Assembly (NCBI GenBank): GCA_024138025.1
Contig: JAMXBD010000716.1
Coordinates: forward strand, 186,001 to 250,000
Origin: Combretum micranthum
Lineage: Eukaryota; Streptophyta; Magnoliopsida; Myrtales; Combretaceae
Direction: 5' to 3'
Length of the DNA: 64,000 nucleotides
Below are positions 36,311 to 46,624 of the stretch, piece by piece (positions within the stretch are counted from its first letter, which is position 1; the number at the start of each line of letters is the position of its first letter). A model generated the notes under the pieces. That model searched no databases. It saw only the letters and a program-made list of their open reading frames with translations, and was not told the DNA's origin. Both the position numbers and the translations under genes were made by a program.

Positions 36311-36407
36311 GATGCCATGTCGACTATTCCTCTAAGCGGATGAGTCGTTCACACACTCCTCTTAATCATAATAATCCTCGGGGTAAAGGAATCCTTCCTC
36401 AGGGTCA
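36311..36407 (-). other. LTR mini-exon-like block (LTR J)
   Basis: In sense it is preceded by TTTGGCTAG and followed by GTGAGTTTATTT, 97 bp. It is nearly the same as the 98-bp block in F, including GGATTATTA and GTGTGTGAACGACTCATCC. Confidence 0.6.
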
Positions 36408-38132
36408 CTAGCCAAAGAAAATACCCACAATGAGTATTCCTTGATGATTTTCTTGAAATTTGACAAAACAATGTCAAAAGAACGTTAAAGTTCGTATAAA
36501 GGAATGTTCCAACTTAAAATGGTCATAACTTGGTCATTTTAACTCGGAATCGTGCATATAATATACCGATTTCTACCTAATCGAAAAGATATACCCATTT
36601 CCAAAATTACTTTTAAAAAACAAGGTCATATAGGCCTCAAAACAGTGGCGATAAAGTTCACCACGAATTTTCCAACACAAAACAACTTTAGTTCAAGAAT
36701 CTAAAATTTGTTTGATAAATACTTAGTTATCTATATAGTTGAAAAATTCTCTTTTTATGGTTACTTAGCTCATATTTATTCATGCTCAAGTGTTTTGTTG
36801 TCCATTTATTTTACTTAAGTAAAATCATGTCGGTTTTGGAGTTGTTTTAGGAAAATAAGAATTTCATGTTTGTAAACTTCTTGAAATAGCTATTTTGTTT
36901 CTTTTTATTTTACAAAAAGTTCATATTGGCTTATGCATATATATCCAAGTAACGTTTTGAAAATAAAATTTTTCTTCCTTCTAAGTTTTCTATACTAATA
37001 TTATTTAGAGTTTTTAGAAAATACCCTATTATCCCTATTCAATTTTCTTGTACAAATTCCTTTGTTTATTTGTTTGCAAAAATATTTATTTGAAAATTTC
37101 CTCATTCTTTCCTTATATCTTATGTTTTTCATGGAATCATCCATGCATAAAAATTTGTTTGCTTTTATAAAAACAATGTGGAACAGTATGTGACTTACGA
37201 ACTTTTTATAGTAAAAGTAGTTTCTAAAATCTTATTGGTTTCTTCTTGTAATTTGAAAAAAAATAATTTTTTTGTTTTCAAACCATAGATTTCCTTCTTT
37301 ATATAAACTTATTTCTAAGTGTCAAAATCTTCTTTTTGTCAATTTATTTTTAGAACTTGAAACTTTGGACAACGATTTAAATGAACATGAATTATGAGAA
37401 TAATAGTAAGCAAAAATAACATAAGACATAAATAATAAAGTCAAGTATTGGAGTCTTAGCTTTTTCAAGGCTCCTGGAACTAAGAAGTAGACTAGTCCCA
37501 AAATAAAATGAAAGAAAGAAAAAAAGAAAAACTTGTTTTGACTTGATGAGGACAAGTCTAAGACTAGAGACTAGTCTTAATTTAACAAAGAATAAATAAA
37601 TGAATTGCAATGGAATAAATAAATAAATTGCTTTGCATGAAATAAATAAATTGCAAGTGAGCTTCTATGCTCTAAAGAATATGTATATATAGTGTAATAT
37701 AAGATAGATATGACTAATAAAGTACCGGTAGTAAGAAAATACGCGTATAATAGCTATATCTGTTATTTTTAGTTACCGAAAAATTTTGAAATTGATATTT
37801 TTGAAAACCTTATATTTTTACGAGCCTAACGGTGTATTCGGAATATTTTTACTATTCCGAGCTCCCAAACACGTTTTTCGAAAACTATGTCCGATTGGGT
37901 TCGAAAGACATCCGAATTTCACAAAACTGATATTTTTATATAGCCTATAGCTATTACGAACTATTCTGGCTAATTATTCCAACTTCGTTTTCTAGGGCCA
38001 AAGAAAACGGCAATGCCAGATTTAATCGGTTACGGTAAACTAGGGTTTTGTTGACCTTTTAGGGTTTCTTTTAACTTCCGGTTTAGGGTTTTATGCTAAA
38101 CCGATTCCAAAAATTTGAGGGTTTACACATGT

Positions 38133-38383
38133 CATACCCAAAATAATATCATATTTTTGCATATCTACAAAGATTAAATCAGCAGACGATTCTAACCTCC
38201 AATTGCTAGTGGATATCCTCTCATCATCTCATGAGTTATCACTGAATCTCCTCTTGGTGTGGTGACTCCTAATTCCTCACTCATGGTCTCAATTGGAAAT
38301 CCTACATATCTTGCTAGTCCAGCATTTATGAAAGAATGGGTTGCTTCCGTATCAAATAAAGCATACACAGTTTGATCTCTCAC
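38133..38383 (-). pseudogene. Gypsy protease N-terminal part, mutated active site
   Basis: The 63-codon frame 38192-38383 begins in the retropepsin region. The catalytic triad, normally Asp-Thr-Gly, reads Asp-Thr-Glu in LFDTEATHSFIN. Downstream GLARYVGFPIETMSEELGV and RGYPLAIGG are standard positions of the gypsy protease. A frame change at about 38190 leads into the ADLIFVDMQKYDIILGM block, which runs to the LTR J insertion. Both the active-site change and the insertion abolish function. Confidence 0.9.
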
Positions 38384-38503
38384 TTGAATTATTCTTATTT
38401 ATCATTTATTAATTATATGTTATTTTTAATTCATAAGGATATTTATTGTTCATCTAATCGTGTTTGTGTTTGATTCTACAACTCAAGAAAAGCAATTATG
38501 AAA

Positions 38504-39972
38504 CTACATATCTGCAATGAGATCATAATTGTTAGAATCGACTTCTTCCCGTGTGTTTCCTTCATCTTCCTCTTCTAATTCCACATCTTCAATTGGAGCT
38601 CCATGCATAGCATAGACCCTAGCTGCTGTGGTGGCTTTGCTAGTATTGATATTCCCATTTTTAGGTCCGATCACACTGACCACTCCTTTAGATTGTGAAA
38701 GACCAGTAGTTGTATTTATCCGTTGTGGACAATGAGTTGATATGTGTTCAACCTTGCTACAGATGAAACAAGTCGCACCATTCTTCTTTGGGCAAGTAGA
38801 AACCATGTGTCCACTTTCACCACAATAATAACATTTTTGCTGGAGATGCGAACAATTTCTTAGGTAATGAGCACCCTTACACTTCCAGCATGAAATATTA
38901 CTTCTGTCAACATTTCTACCTTTCATATTTCCCATAGTTTTAAGGAACTTCTTTTTCTTTGGAATAAAACTCATTGCTACATCATCATGAGTCCTTTTTC
39001 CAAATGTTTTTCCATGTTTTCTATATCTTTCAACCTCATACTTCTTGGCACGCTCAATGATCCATGCTTTTTCTACCATAGCTACAAAATCTACAATCTC
39101 AAACTCAACCAATCTCCTTTGAAAATTCGGCTCTAAGCCGACCATAAATGTTTGCCTCTTTAATTCATCACTATCTCTATAGACATCTGAGGCAAATTGT
39201 AATAATCAGTTGAACTCGTGTTCATATTCATTAATGGTTTTACTGCCCTGTGTTAGATTCATTAGGTTAGTACTATATATTTCACCTTTAGACTGCTCGA
39301 GAAGTATTACTTCAGAAACTCCTGTCTAAATACTTCCCAGGTAATGGGTTGTGGCAATGTCCTTTGCTTAGAATTCCATCATATTCTTGATCTTAACCTT
39401 AGCAAATACGTTCTATATGGTACCCTTAGAGCTTCCGGTACCTAGAAAACATCAAGGGATCACTCAAGTTGAGTTAGCCAATCCCCAGCTTCTTCTGGCT
39501 TTCTTGGTAGTCCTTGAAAGTACCTATTGCATTTGATAAATTCTGGCAACAAGTTCCTCTAAAGACATAATGATGGTGGTGGTCGTAATTCTTGTTCATA
39601 TCGAAGTGGTCCTTGCACTTCAGTAGCAGATTCATCAAGGTTTACTGGTCTATTTTCCTGAATTTGAACTGGTGTAATATGCCGTTCATTTCCTCTAAAG
39701 GATACTGGAGGCATTAGTGGCACCTTAACTGGCAGTGTGGCATGTATTGCTTGCATATTTTGCAAAGCTTGCAAAATCAATATATTTTGTTGTTGAAGGT
39801 TTTGCAGCACATCTTCTAGTCGGTTTTGGGCTAGTGCAGGAGCATTTGATGGTAGATTTTCAGATATTCTCGCGTTTCGACTCCTATCTCTTCCTCTTGG
39901 AATTCTATTAACATTAAACATGTTATCTATATTAAAACATGATTTACATTTACTAAAAGACATCAAAGACAT
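38504..39972 (-). pseudogene. gag: Gypsy gag with three CCHC knuckles
   Basis: The N-terminal frame 39559-39972 starts MSLMSFSKCKSCF and has a Gln- and Asn-rich stretch (LQNLQQQNILILQALQNMQ). 39146-39558 is the capsid region broken by stops. The frame 38504-39145 starts MVGLEPNFQRRLVEFEIVDF. It shows three zinc knuckles: CWKCKGAHYLRNC (one residue short before His), CYYCGESGHMVSTC and CFICSKVEHISTHC. An acidic tail (VELEEEDEGN) follows. Gag would form the particle. The start at 39972 is the first Met of the frame but could be internal. Confidence 0.9.
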
Positions 39973-40333
39973 TCATATATATTTATCACACATATAATAC
40001 TTAATCAAAACACACATAATATTATATAGTTAGTGCTTTATATACATTTCAAAATTTGCACTAACTCTATTCCTAACTTCTTCTAGTGATAACATCAAAA
40101 GGTAGATATTCGTCATCTACATGTCATACACTACATATATATACATATCAATAAAAGTCTATCAAAATATTACATCTCCTTATCATCTATCAATACAAAC
40201 ACATCATGATCTAAAACTAAATCTGACTTTATGGGCTAGGGAACAGACATCCCTTGCACTTTTCCTAGGGGCCTAACTAAGCATAATGGTCCTCCTTTTT
40301 AGAGCTATTATCACTGATATCAATTCTCCCCTC
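39973..40333 (-). other. Gypsy leader region
   Basis: Between gag and the small coding-like segment. No long frame is seen on the minus strand, and no primer binding site was found. Confidence 0.5.
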
Positions 40334-40662
40334 TCAATCCCCTGGTGGTGCCAAAGTCAAATCTGTATCCATCATTCGGATACCTCTAGGAGCAGGCCTC
40401 TGCTCATCCATCGAACTAGGTGGTGGTATATCTCTCTCGATCCATCCACCATGAGTAGTCCCGACCCATTGTGCATAATTGTAATTAGAAACAAATTTTT
40501 CAGCTTCCATTCTTCTCTTTTTGCCTTCTTTCTCATCTATCAAGGCAATAGTCACACTCTACATATAGACTATGGTATAGATTCTTTCTTGCTTTGTCTT
40601 GCCAAGTGGTTTAAGAAAGTGTCTGGTCTCACTTTCATCCTTTGGAATAATGGGAGGCCTAT
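40334..40662 (-). pseudogene. Unknown coding-like segment in the gypsy leader
   Basis: The minus-strand frame 40334-40555 encodes 73 residues. It includes MTIALIDEKEGKKRRMEAE, then NYNYAQWVGTTHGGWIERD, then a Pro-rich IPPPSSMDEQRPAPRG and a TLAPPGD end. In the same frame, beyond one TAG at about 40562-40564, another 30 residues (IIPKDESETRHFL and following) look equally coding-like. The composition is unlike the AT-rich chance frames of the window. I do not recognise the product. It may be an extra leader frame of this element group or a captured host exon. It ends next to LTR O, so its upstream part is lost. Confidence 0.45.
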
Positions 40663-41377
40663 CTGATAAAACATCTCTAGGAAAGCTGCTATAAACTCCC
40701 AAAGTTTTGCGATCAGTTAAGCTTAAACCCTAATCAAAAGGTCAACCAGAAACCCTAAAGTCAACAAAACCCTAGTTAGTCGTAACAGTTTAAGTCCGGC
40801 AATCCCGTGTTCGCAACCCTAAGTGAGTAAGTAAGAGATTAGTATATAGAATAGCTTGTGATAACATAAGAAAGCTTAAAAATATCAGATATGCAAAACC
40901 GCAAATTGTTTTGGACCAAAACGGATACAATTCTTGAAAAACATGTCTCGAGGCTTGGAATAGTAAAAATATTTCGGATATACCGTTAGACTCGTAAAAA
41001 TGTAAGGTTTTCAAAAATATCAGTTTTATAATTTTTCGGTAAGTAAAAATAGCAGATATCGCATTTATACGCGTATCTTCCTACTACCGGTACTTTATTA
41101 GTCATATCTACTTTACATTACACTATTCATTACTATTCTACACTATTCATTTATTTCTACTTTTTTTAACACCTACTCTTACACTCTATACACCTATTAC
41201 TTTTTACCTTTCCCATAACTTTATATCACATCTATTTTACTTATTATTACATTTAATTAACAAAACTCCAAAAATTATCAATTCTATAGCCGACGCCGAC
41301 GCCCCCCCACATCTCTCTCTCTCTCACTCAATTTTTTTTTCTTTATTTAAATCACACAAAATTCACTTCTCATTTTC

Positions 41378-41386
41378 CTATAAATA
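41378..41386 (+). promoter_or_regulatory. TATA box of LTR O
   Basis: CTATAAATA after the C-rich and CT-rich tracts, as in D. Confidence 0.6.
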
Positions 41387-42175
41387 TCATCCTCCTCTTT
41401 CACTTCATTCACACATTTACTACCTACAAATTCACTACAAAAACTCTCAAAAATTATCATCTCAAAACTGTAAACCCCCAAATTTTTGGCATCGATTTAG
41501 CATAAAACCCTAAATCGGAAGTCAAACGGAACCCTAAAGGTCAACAAAACCCTAGTTTATTGTATCCAATTCAATCCGGCATTGTCGTTTTCTTTGGCCC
41601 TGGAAAACGAAGTTGGGATAATTAGCTAGAATAGTTCGTAATAACCATAGGTTTTATAAAAATATCAGTTTTGCGAATTTCGGGTGTCCTTTGAACCCGA
41701 TAGACAAGGTTCTCGAAAAACGTGTTCGGAAGCCCGGAATAGTAAAAATATTCCGAATACACCGTTAGAATCATAAAAATATAAGGTTTTCAAAAATATC
41801 AATTTCAAAATTTTTCGGTAACTCAAAATAACATATATGGTTATTATACGCGTATTTTTTTACTATCGGTACTTTATTAGTCATATCTATCTTACACTAC
41901 ACTATTCATTACTATTCTACACTATTCTTTTATCTCTACTTTTTCTTACATCTATTCTTACACACTCCATAACCTATAACCTTAACTTTTTACCTTTCCC
42001 ATAACTTTATTTCACATCTATCTTACATATTTCATCTTTTATTTTACAAAAAATCAAAAAAATAAAATCACTCCCCCTTTAAAGTATGTGGCCGGCGCCC
42101 CCCCCTATGCCCATCTCCTCAATTTTTTTTGATTTTTTCTTTATTTTAATCACACAAAAATCACTCCACATTTTC

Positions 42176-42184
42176 CTACAAATA
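42176..42184 (+). promoter_or_regulatory. TATA-like box of LTR F
   Basis: CTACAAATA in the place of CTATAAATA in O and D; one base weaker. Confidence 0.5.
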
Positions 42185-42361
42185 CCCCCCTCCTCTTTCA
42201 CTTCTTTCACACGTTCACTACCCACAAATTCTTACAAAAACTCTCCCAAAATCTCCTCTCAAAACTCTCTCAAAATACCATTCCAAAACTCTCTCAAAAT
42301 ATTTCTACAACAACTTCTACCAACAACTAAAACCCATAACCACATAACCATACCAAAGTCT

Positions 42362-42374
42362 CCTTAGGTAACCA
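42362..42374 (+). other. 5' splice-like site of LTR F
   Basis: CCTTAG followed by GTAACC, GT at 42368, about 185 bp after the TATA-like box. Confidence 0.5.
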
Positions 42375-44003
42375 CCTTCTATTATTTTCTTCTTCTTCAT
42401 GTCATGTAACTTTACATGACCATAGTGTGAGTTTCCAAAGACTACAAGTTATGGAACTACATTATGTTCATGTATTGTTCTTGTTCATGCCAATCCATTT
42501 ATGTTTATGTTGTTTATTATGTTAATATATTATTATCTATATATATACATATTCTTTGGAGCATATACTCACTTGCCTTTTATTTATTTCATGCAATGCA
42601 ATTTATTTATTTATTCCATTACAATTTATTTATTTATTCCTTGTTGAATTAAGACTATCCTCTAGTCTTAGACTTGTCCTCATCAAGTCAAAACAAGTTT
42701 TCTTTCTTTTATTTTATTTTATTATGGGACTATTCTACTTCTTAGTCCCGGCAGCCTTGAAAAAGCTAAGACTCCAATACTTGATTTATTATTATGTTAT
42801 ATTATTTGTTTATTATTATTCTCATACATAATGTTCATTTAAATTGTTGTCCAAAAATTTTATTTTCTAAAAATAATTAAACAAAAGAAGAATTTTGTCA
42901 CTTAGAAATAAGTTTATGTAAAGTATAAAATCTATAAGATAACAAAAATAAACTCATTCCTTTTCAAGTTACAAAACGAACTCACTATAATTTTAGAAAC
43001 TACTTTTACTTTAAAAAGCTACTTAAACCTTTATTATTCACCTTGTTTTCAAAAGAAAATATTTGTGTTACAAATATATTTCTTTTATAAAAAGATAAAT
43101 AAATGAATGGCTAAGGAATTTTCAAGTAAAGACCTTTACAAACAAATAGGCAAAGAAAATCTATGGTTTGAAAACAAAAATAAAATTATTTCTTTTTACA
43201 AGAAGAAACCATTAAAATTTTAGAAACAACTTTACTATAAAAAGGATTCTTAAGTCACATATTGATATACCTTGTTTTTATCAAGAAAATAAATTTTTAT
43301 GCATGGATGATTTTTATGACAAAAATAAGACATGAGGAAAGAATGAGAAATTTTCAAATGAAGATTTTTGTAAACAAATAGACAAAGGAAATTTGTACAA
43401 GAAAAATAAATAGGAAGAATAGTGTTTTTTCTAAAATAGTAGAAACTTAGAAAATAGAAAATTTATTTTCAAAAAGTTACTTAGGAAAAATAATAAAACC
43501 AACATAAAGACTTTTTAGAAAACAAAAGGAAACAAGGTATTCATTTCAAGAAATCTACAAAAACAATTTTTGAAAACTATATTCTTCCAAAATTGTTTTA
43601 TCCAAGAAAAATAATTGGACAACAAAACACTTGAACATGCTTAAATATGAGTTATATAGTTTAAAAAGAGAATTTTTCAAACTATATAGATAACTAAGTA
43701 GTTATCAAACAAATTTTGATTTCTTGAACCAAAGTTGTTTTGTGTAAAACCCGTAGTGAACTTTGTCGCCACTGTTTCGAGCCTATATGACCTTTTTTGT
43801 TAAAAGTAATTTTGGAAATGGGTAATCTTTTCGAGAGGTAGAAATCGTAATATTATATGCGCGATTCCTAGTTAAAATGACCAAGTATGGCCATTTTAAT
43901 TGAACATTCCTTTATACGAACTTTAATGTTCTTTTGACATTGTTTTGTCAAATCTCAAGAAAATCATCAAGAAATACTTATTATGGATATTTTCTTTGGT
44001 TAG

Positions 44004-44101
44004 GTGACCCCGGGGAAGGATTCCTTTACCCCAAGGATTATTACGACTAAGTGGAGTGTGTGAACGACTCATCCACCTAGAGAAATAGTCGACATGGCAT
44101 C
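44004..44101 (+). other. LTR mini-exon-like block (LTR F)
   Basis: Preceded by TTTGGTTAG and followed by GTGAGTTTATTT, 98 bp, with GGATTATTACGACTAAG inside. Flanked by long AT-rich intron-like DNA. Confidence 0.6.
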
Positions 44102-44379
44102 GTGAGTTTATTTCCATTAAATGCTATACTTATTGTGCTTGTAAATTAGTTGCATTAGAGTTAGGAAAAGATAAACCGATGTGTATGTCAAATAATTCCT
44201 TGAAAGAATTATTAAGAATATCGAAGCCGGAATTGTTTTAAATGATTGTTTTAGTATAGTAATGATTTGTATGAAATTCCTTGATCGCCTTAAATTTAAA
44301 AATAATTATGCTATGACTTTATAAATAAATAAATTCATGCATACCACGAAGTGAGTCACATTGCATTTTGGGTTATTAT

Positions 44380-44570
44380 CCTTGGGTGAGAAGGATAGTA
44401 AGCTCATGTCGAAAGCAACACTTAGCGGGAGATCCGAAAGTGATTGCTTGGCGGCTTAATGGAAAATGCTTGGCAGAAGATCTGAAAGCAAGGTCAATCA
44501 AGTAGATTCGGAATGCTTGGCGATGAGTGCTCGCGAGCATAAAAACTTTTTAACTGAAACTACTTGAATT
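44380..44570 (+). repeat. Degenerate repeats before the hairpin in LTR F
   Basis: Units with TGCTTGGCG and GATCYGAAAG-like blocks recur three or four times between 44430 and 44530. J has the same series inverted at about 35880-36010. Confidence 0.55.
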
Positions 44571-44618
44571 GAGGTTATGTATCACCAAACCCCGAATGGA
44601 GAGTGCAAATCCATTCAA

Positions 44619-44643
44619 CATATAGTTCCCGGAAAACTATATG
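44619..44643 (+). other. Conserved LTR hairpin (F copy)
   Basis: CATATAGTT at 44619-44627 pairs with AACTATATG at 44635-44643 around CCCGGAA. The 9-bp stem is perfect and a CACGTG box follows at 44654. Confidence 0.8.
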
Positions 44644-46595
44644 CTTGTTTGCCCACGTGTTTGTTGTATTACATTTGTTTGATTAATCAACTTGTTTGAA
44701 TCTTGTTACAAGAAGTTATTTATGGAAATAGTTCTCACTAAGCCTTTAGCTTATACCCCAATAGATATCTTTTGTAGTTTCCCTACCTATGGTTAAGGCC
44801 ACGTGGACCCTGCGGACAGGTAATTTCTTTTTGGGTAATAGAAATTTAAATAAAGTGTAGTATTAGTAATGATGTATAAATACTCATGTAATAGATTAGT
44901 GATCAAGGGGATATGTCCCTAAGTTTGTAAAGTCATTGATATGAATGAATGATTATTATGAGTCCTCTTTTCTTAAATGTGTTATTTGTATCTTCTTAAA
45001 CTTCATAATTCCATATATGGTCCTCTAAAGTTGTGAAAGCACGCCTTACCCTTAATATTAAAGCTTTTGGAATGGCTAAGGTTGTCATACTTAAGCTTTC
45101 ATATTGAGTGTGGCGGACTGTCACGTTTAGGGTACCCGTTGGGGCGTGACAAAAACTCTCTCCACAAACACTCTCAAAACTTTCCCAAAATACTCTCAAA
45201 TCCCTTCCATATACACAAAACCTATTCACACATAATTCTTCAAAAAATTCTCTTTAGGTAAAATTTCCTTTATATGTTTCTTTCTACCATGTCATGTAAC
45301 TTTACATGACTATGGTGTGAGTTCCCTAAAACTTAATGTTATGGAAGCTACACTATGTTCATGTGTCGTTCTTGTTCATGAAGAACTACTTATATATATG
45401 TTGTTATTTTATTTTGCTCATATTATTATTGTTATTAAATCTAATTAAATATGATTATGTATATATATATTCTTTAGAGCATATAACCTTACTTATAATT
45501 TATTTACTTTCATGCAAAGCAATTTATTTATTTTCTTTCTTTGCAATTTATTGATTTCATGTTGTTTTAAAACTAGTCTCTAGTCTTAGACTTGTCCTCA
45601 TCAAGTCAAAACAATTTTCTCTCTTTTATTTTCTTTTCTATTAGGGACTAGTCTATTTCTTAGTCCCGGGAGCCTTGAGAATGCTAAAACTCCCAATACT
45701 TGACTTTATTATTCATTATGTTACATTTGCTTGTTATTATTCTCATAATCATGCCCATAAAATTGTTGTCCAAACCTTTAAGCTTCAATTATACTTTTAC
45801 AAAAAGGAGATTTTATCACCTAAGAATGGTTCTTTATGAAATTTAGAATTTATGATATGACAAAAGTAAATCTATTCTTTTCAAAACTTTAAGAATAACT
45901 CACTATAATTTTAAAGCTACTATTGTTTCAAAAAGTTTTTTAATCACTTCTATATTACATTGTTTTCCAAAAGAAGATGACTTTTGGTACTAAAATGTTT
46001 TCCATAAAAATATAATATAAGGAAACTTGTCACGCCCCGAGGGGTACCCTAAACATGGCAATCTACCGTACACAATACTAAAGCCTAGGAATGAATATCT
46101 CAGCCACGCAAAAGCTTCCAAATCATGTACAAGGTACATCACAACCAAGGGAACGCATCGGAGTAGCGCAATTTACATTGATAATAATTAAGTAACAAGG
46201 CAAGGAGAATACTTATCATAAAACATAAACATGCTAAATTACAATTCTTTAGGGGTATATCCATCTATTATCTTCAAGTCAAAATAAATACACTTCTTAG
46301 AAATTTTCCAAACACTAACATAGCATTCATATATATAAGGAACCTTACAAAATAACTTCATCCTATGTTTCCATTGCCTTCATGAAAATTTGACATCCTT
46401 CAATGACTTCCTTAATGTCATGATCTTCGATTTAAGCCACGAGTATACCTATTTCAACAAAATCTATGGGGGTATAAGCTTACAACTAGCTTAGTGAGGT
46501 ATTCCTTTTCATTCGCAGCACGGTTTCAAACAAGTTCATTTAATTTTTCACACATATGCTATGCATACAATGCAACAATCACGTGATTACACAAA

Positions 46596-46624
46596 TATAT
46601 ATAGTTATCCGGAAACCATATATA
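46596..46624 (-). other. Conserved LTR hairpin (A copy)
   Basis: In sense, TATATGGTT pairs with AACTATATA, one G-U pair included, around TCCGGAT. Two more A-T pairs extend the stem to 11. A CACGTG box lies at 46580. Confidence 0.7.

Larger units (their letters stand above)
35262..38127 (-). mobile_element. Solo LTR J inside the gypsy protease, TSD CATGT
   Basis: CATGT lies at 35257-35261 and 38128-38132, exactly bordering the LTR. In its sense the LTR starts TGTAAACCCTCAAATTTTTG and ends CTTTGGGCCGTGACA. It is 2866 bp long. It is nearly colinear with F but lacks about 640 bp, from the end of the ACCGGT module to the TATATATACATATTC block. This removes the C-rich tract, TATA box and first splice-like site. 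It contains the mini-exon and hairpin. No internal retroelement DNA adjoins it. Confidence 0.95.
19041..40689 (-). mobile_element. Ty3/gypsy chromovirus (Tekay/Del-like), nested and truncated
   Basis: On the minus strand the order is gag, protease, reverse transcriptase, RNase H, integrase, chromodomain-like tail, polypurine tract, 3' LTR. That is gypsy order. The tail after the integrase and the very long LTR suggest the Tekay/Del branch of chromoviruses. This branch assignment is by memory of motifs, not by alignment. No primer binding site or 5' LTR is found to the right, where LTR O now starts at 40690. Three solo LTRs (D, E, J) interrupt the element. Point stops affect the protease, integrase and chromodomain. 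It is inactive. Confidence 0.9.
41469..45151 (+). mobile_element. Solo LTR F, 3.68 kb, nested in LTR O, TSD AAAAC
   Basis: It starts TGTAAACCCCCAAATTTTTG and ends GTTGGGGCGTGACA. AAAAC is present at 41464-41468 and 45152-45156. F is the most complete copy of its subfamily and shows every landmark in order: U3 module (41849-41872), C-rich tract (42096-42103), TATA-like CTACAAATA (42176), donor-like GTAACC (42368), mini-exon (44004-44101), hairpin (44619-44643), CACGTG box and terminal block. No coding domains adjoin it. Confidence 0.95.
40690..46027 (+). mobile_element. LTR O, 5' part only, split by solo LTR F
   Basis: It begins with a degenerate LTR start (TATAAACTCCCAAAG) and follows the family U3. 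It has AAGCTTAAACCCTAA, GTCAACAAAACCC, the ACCGGT module (about 41090), the C-rich tract (41300-41310), TATA (41378) and exon 1. F interrupts exon 1. After F the copy continues at 45157 to a donor-like site at 45258 and into the intron-like region, where it stops at the edge of LTR A (46028). Its 3' end is absent from the window. Confidence 0.8.
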
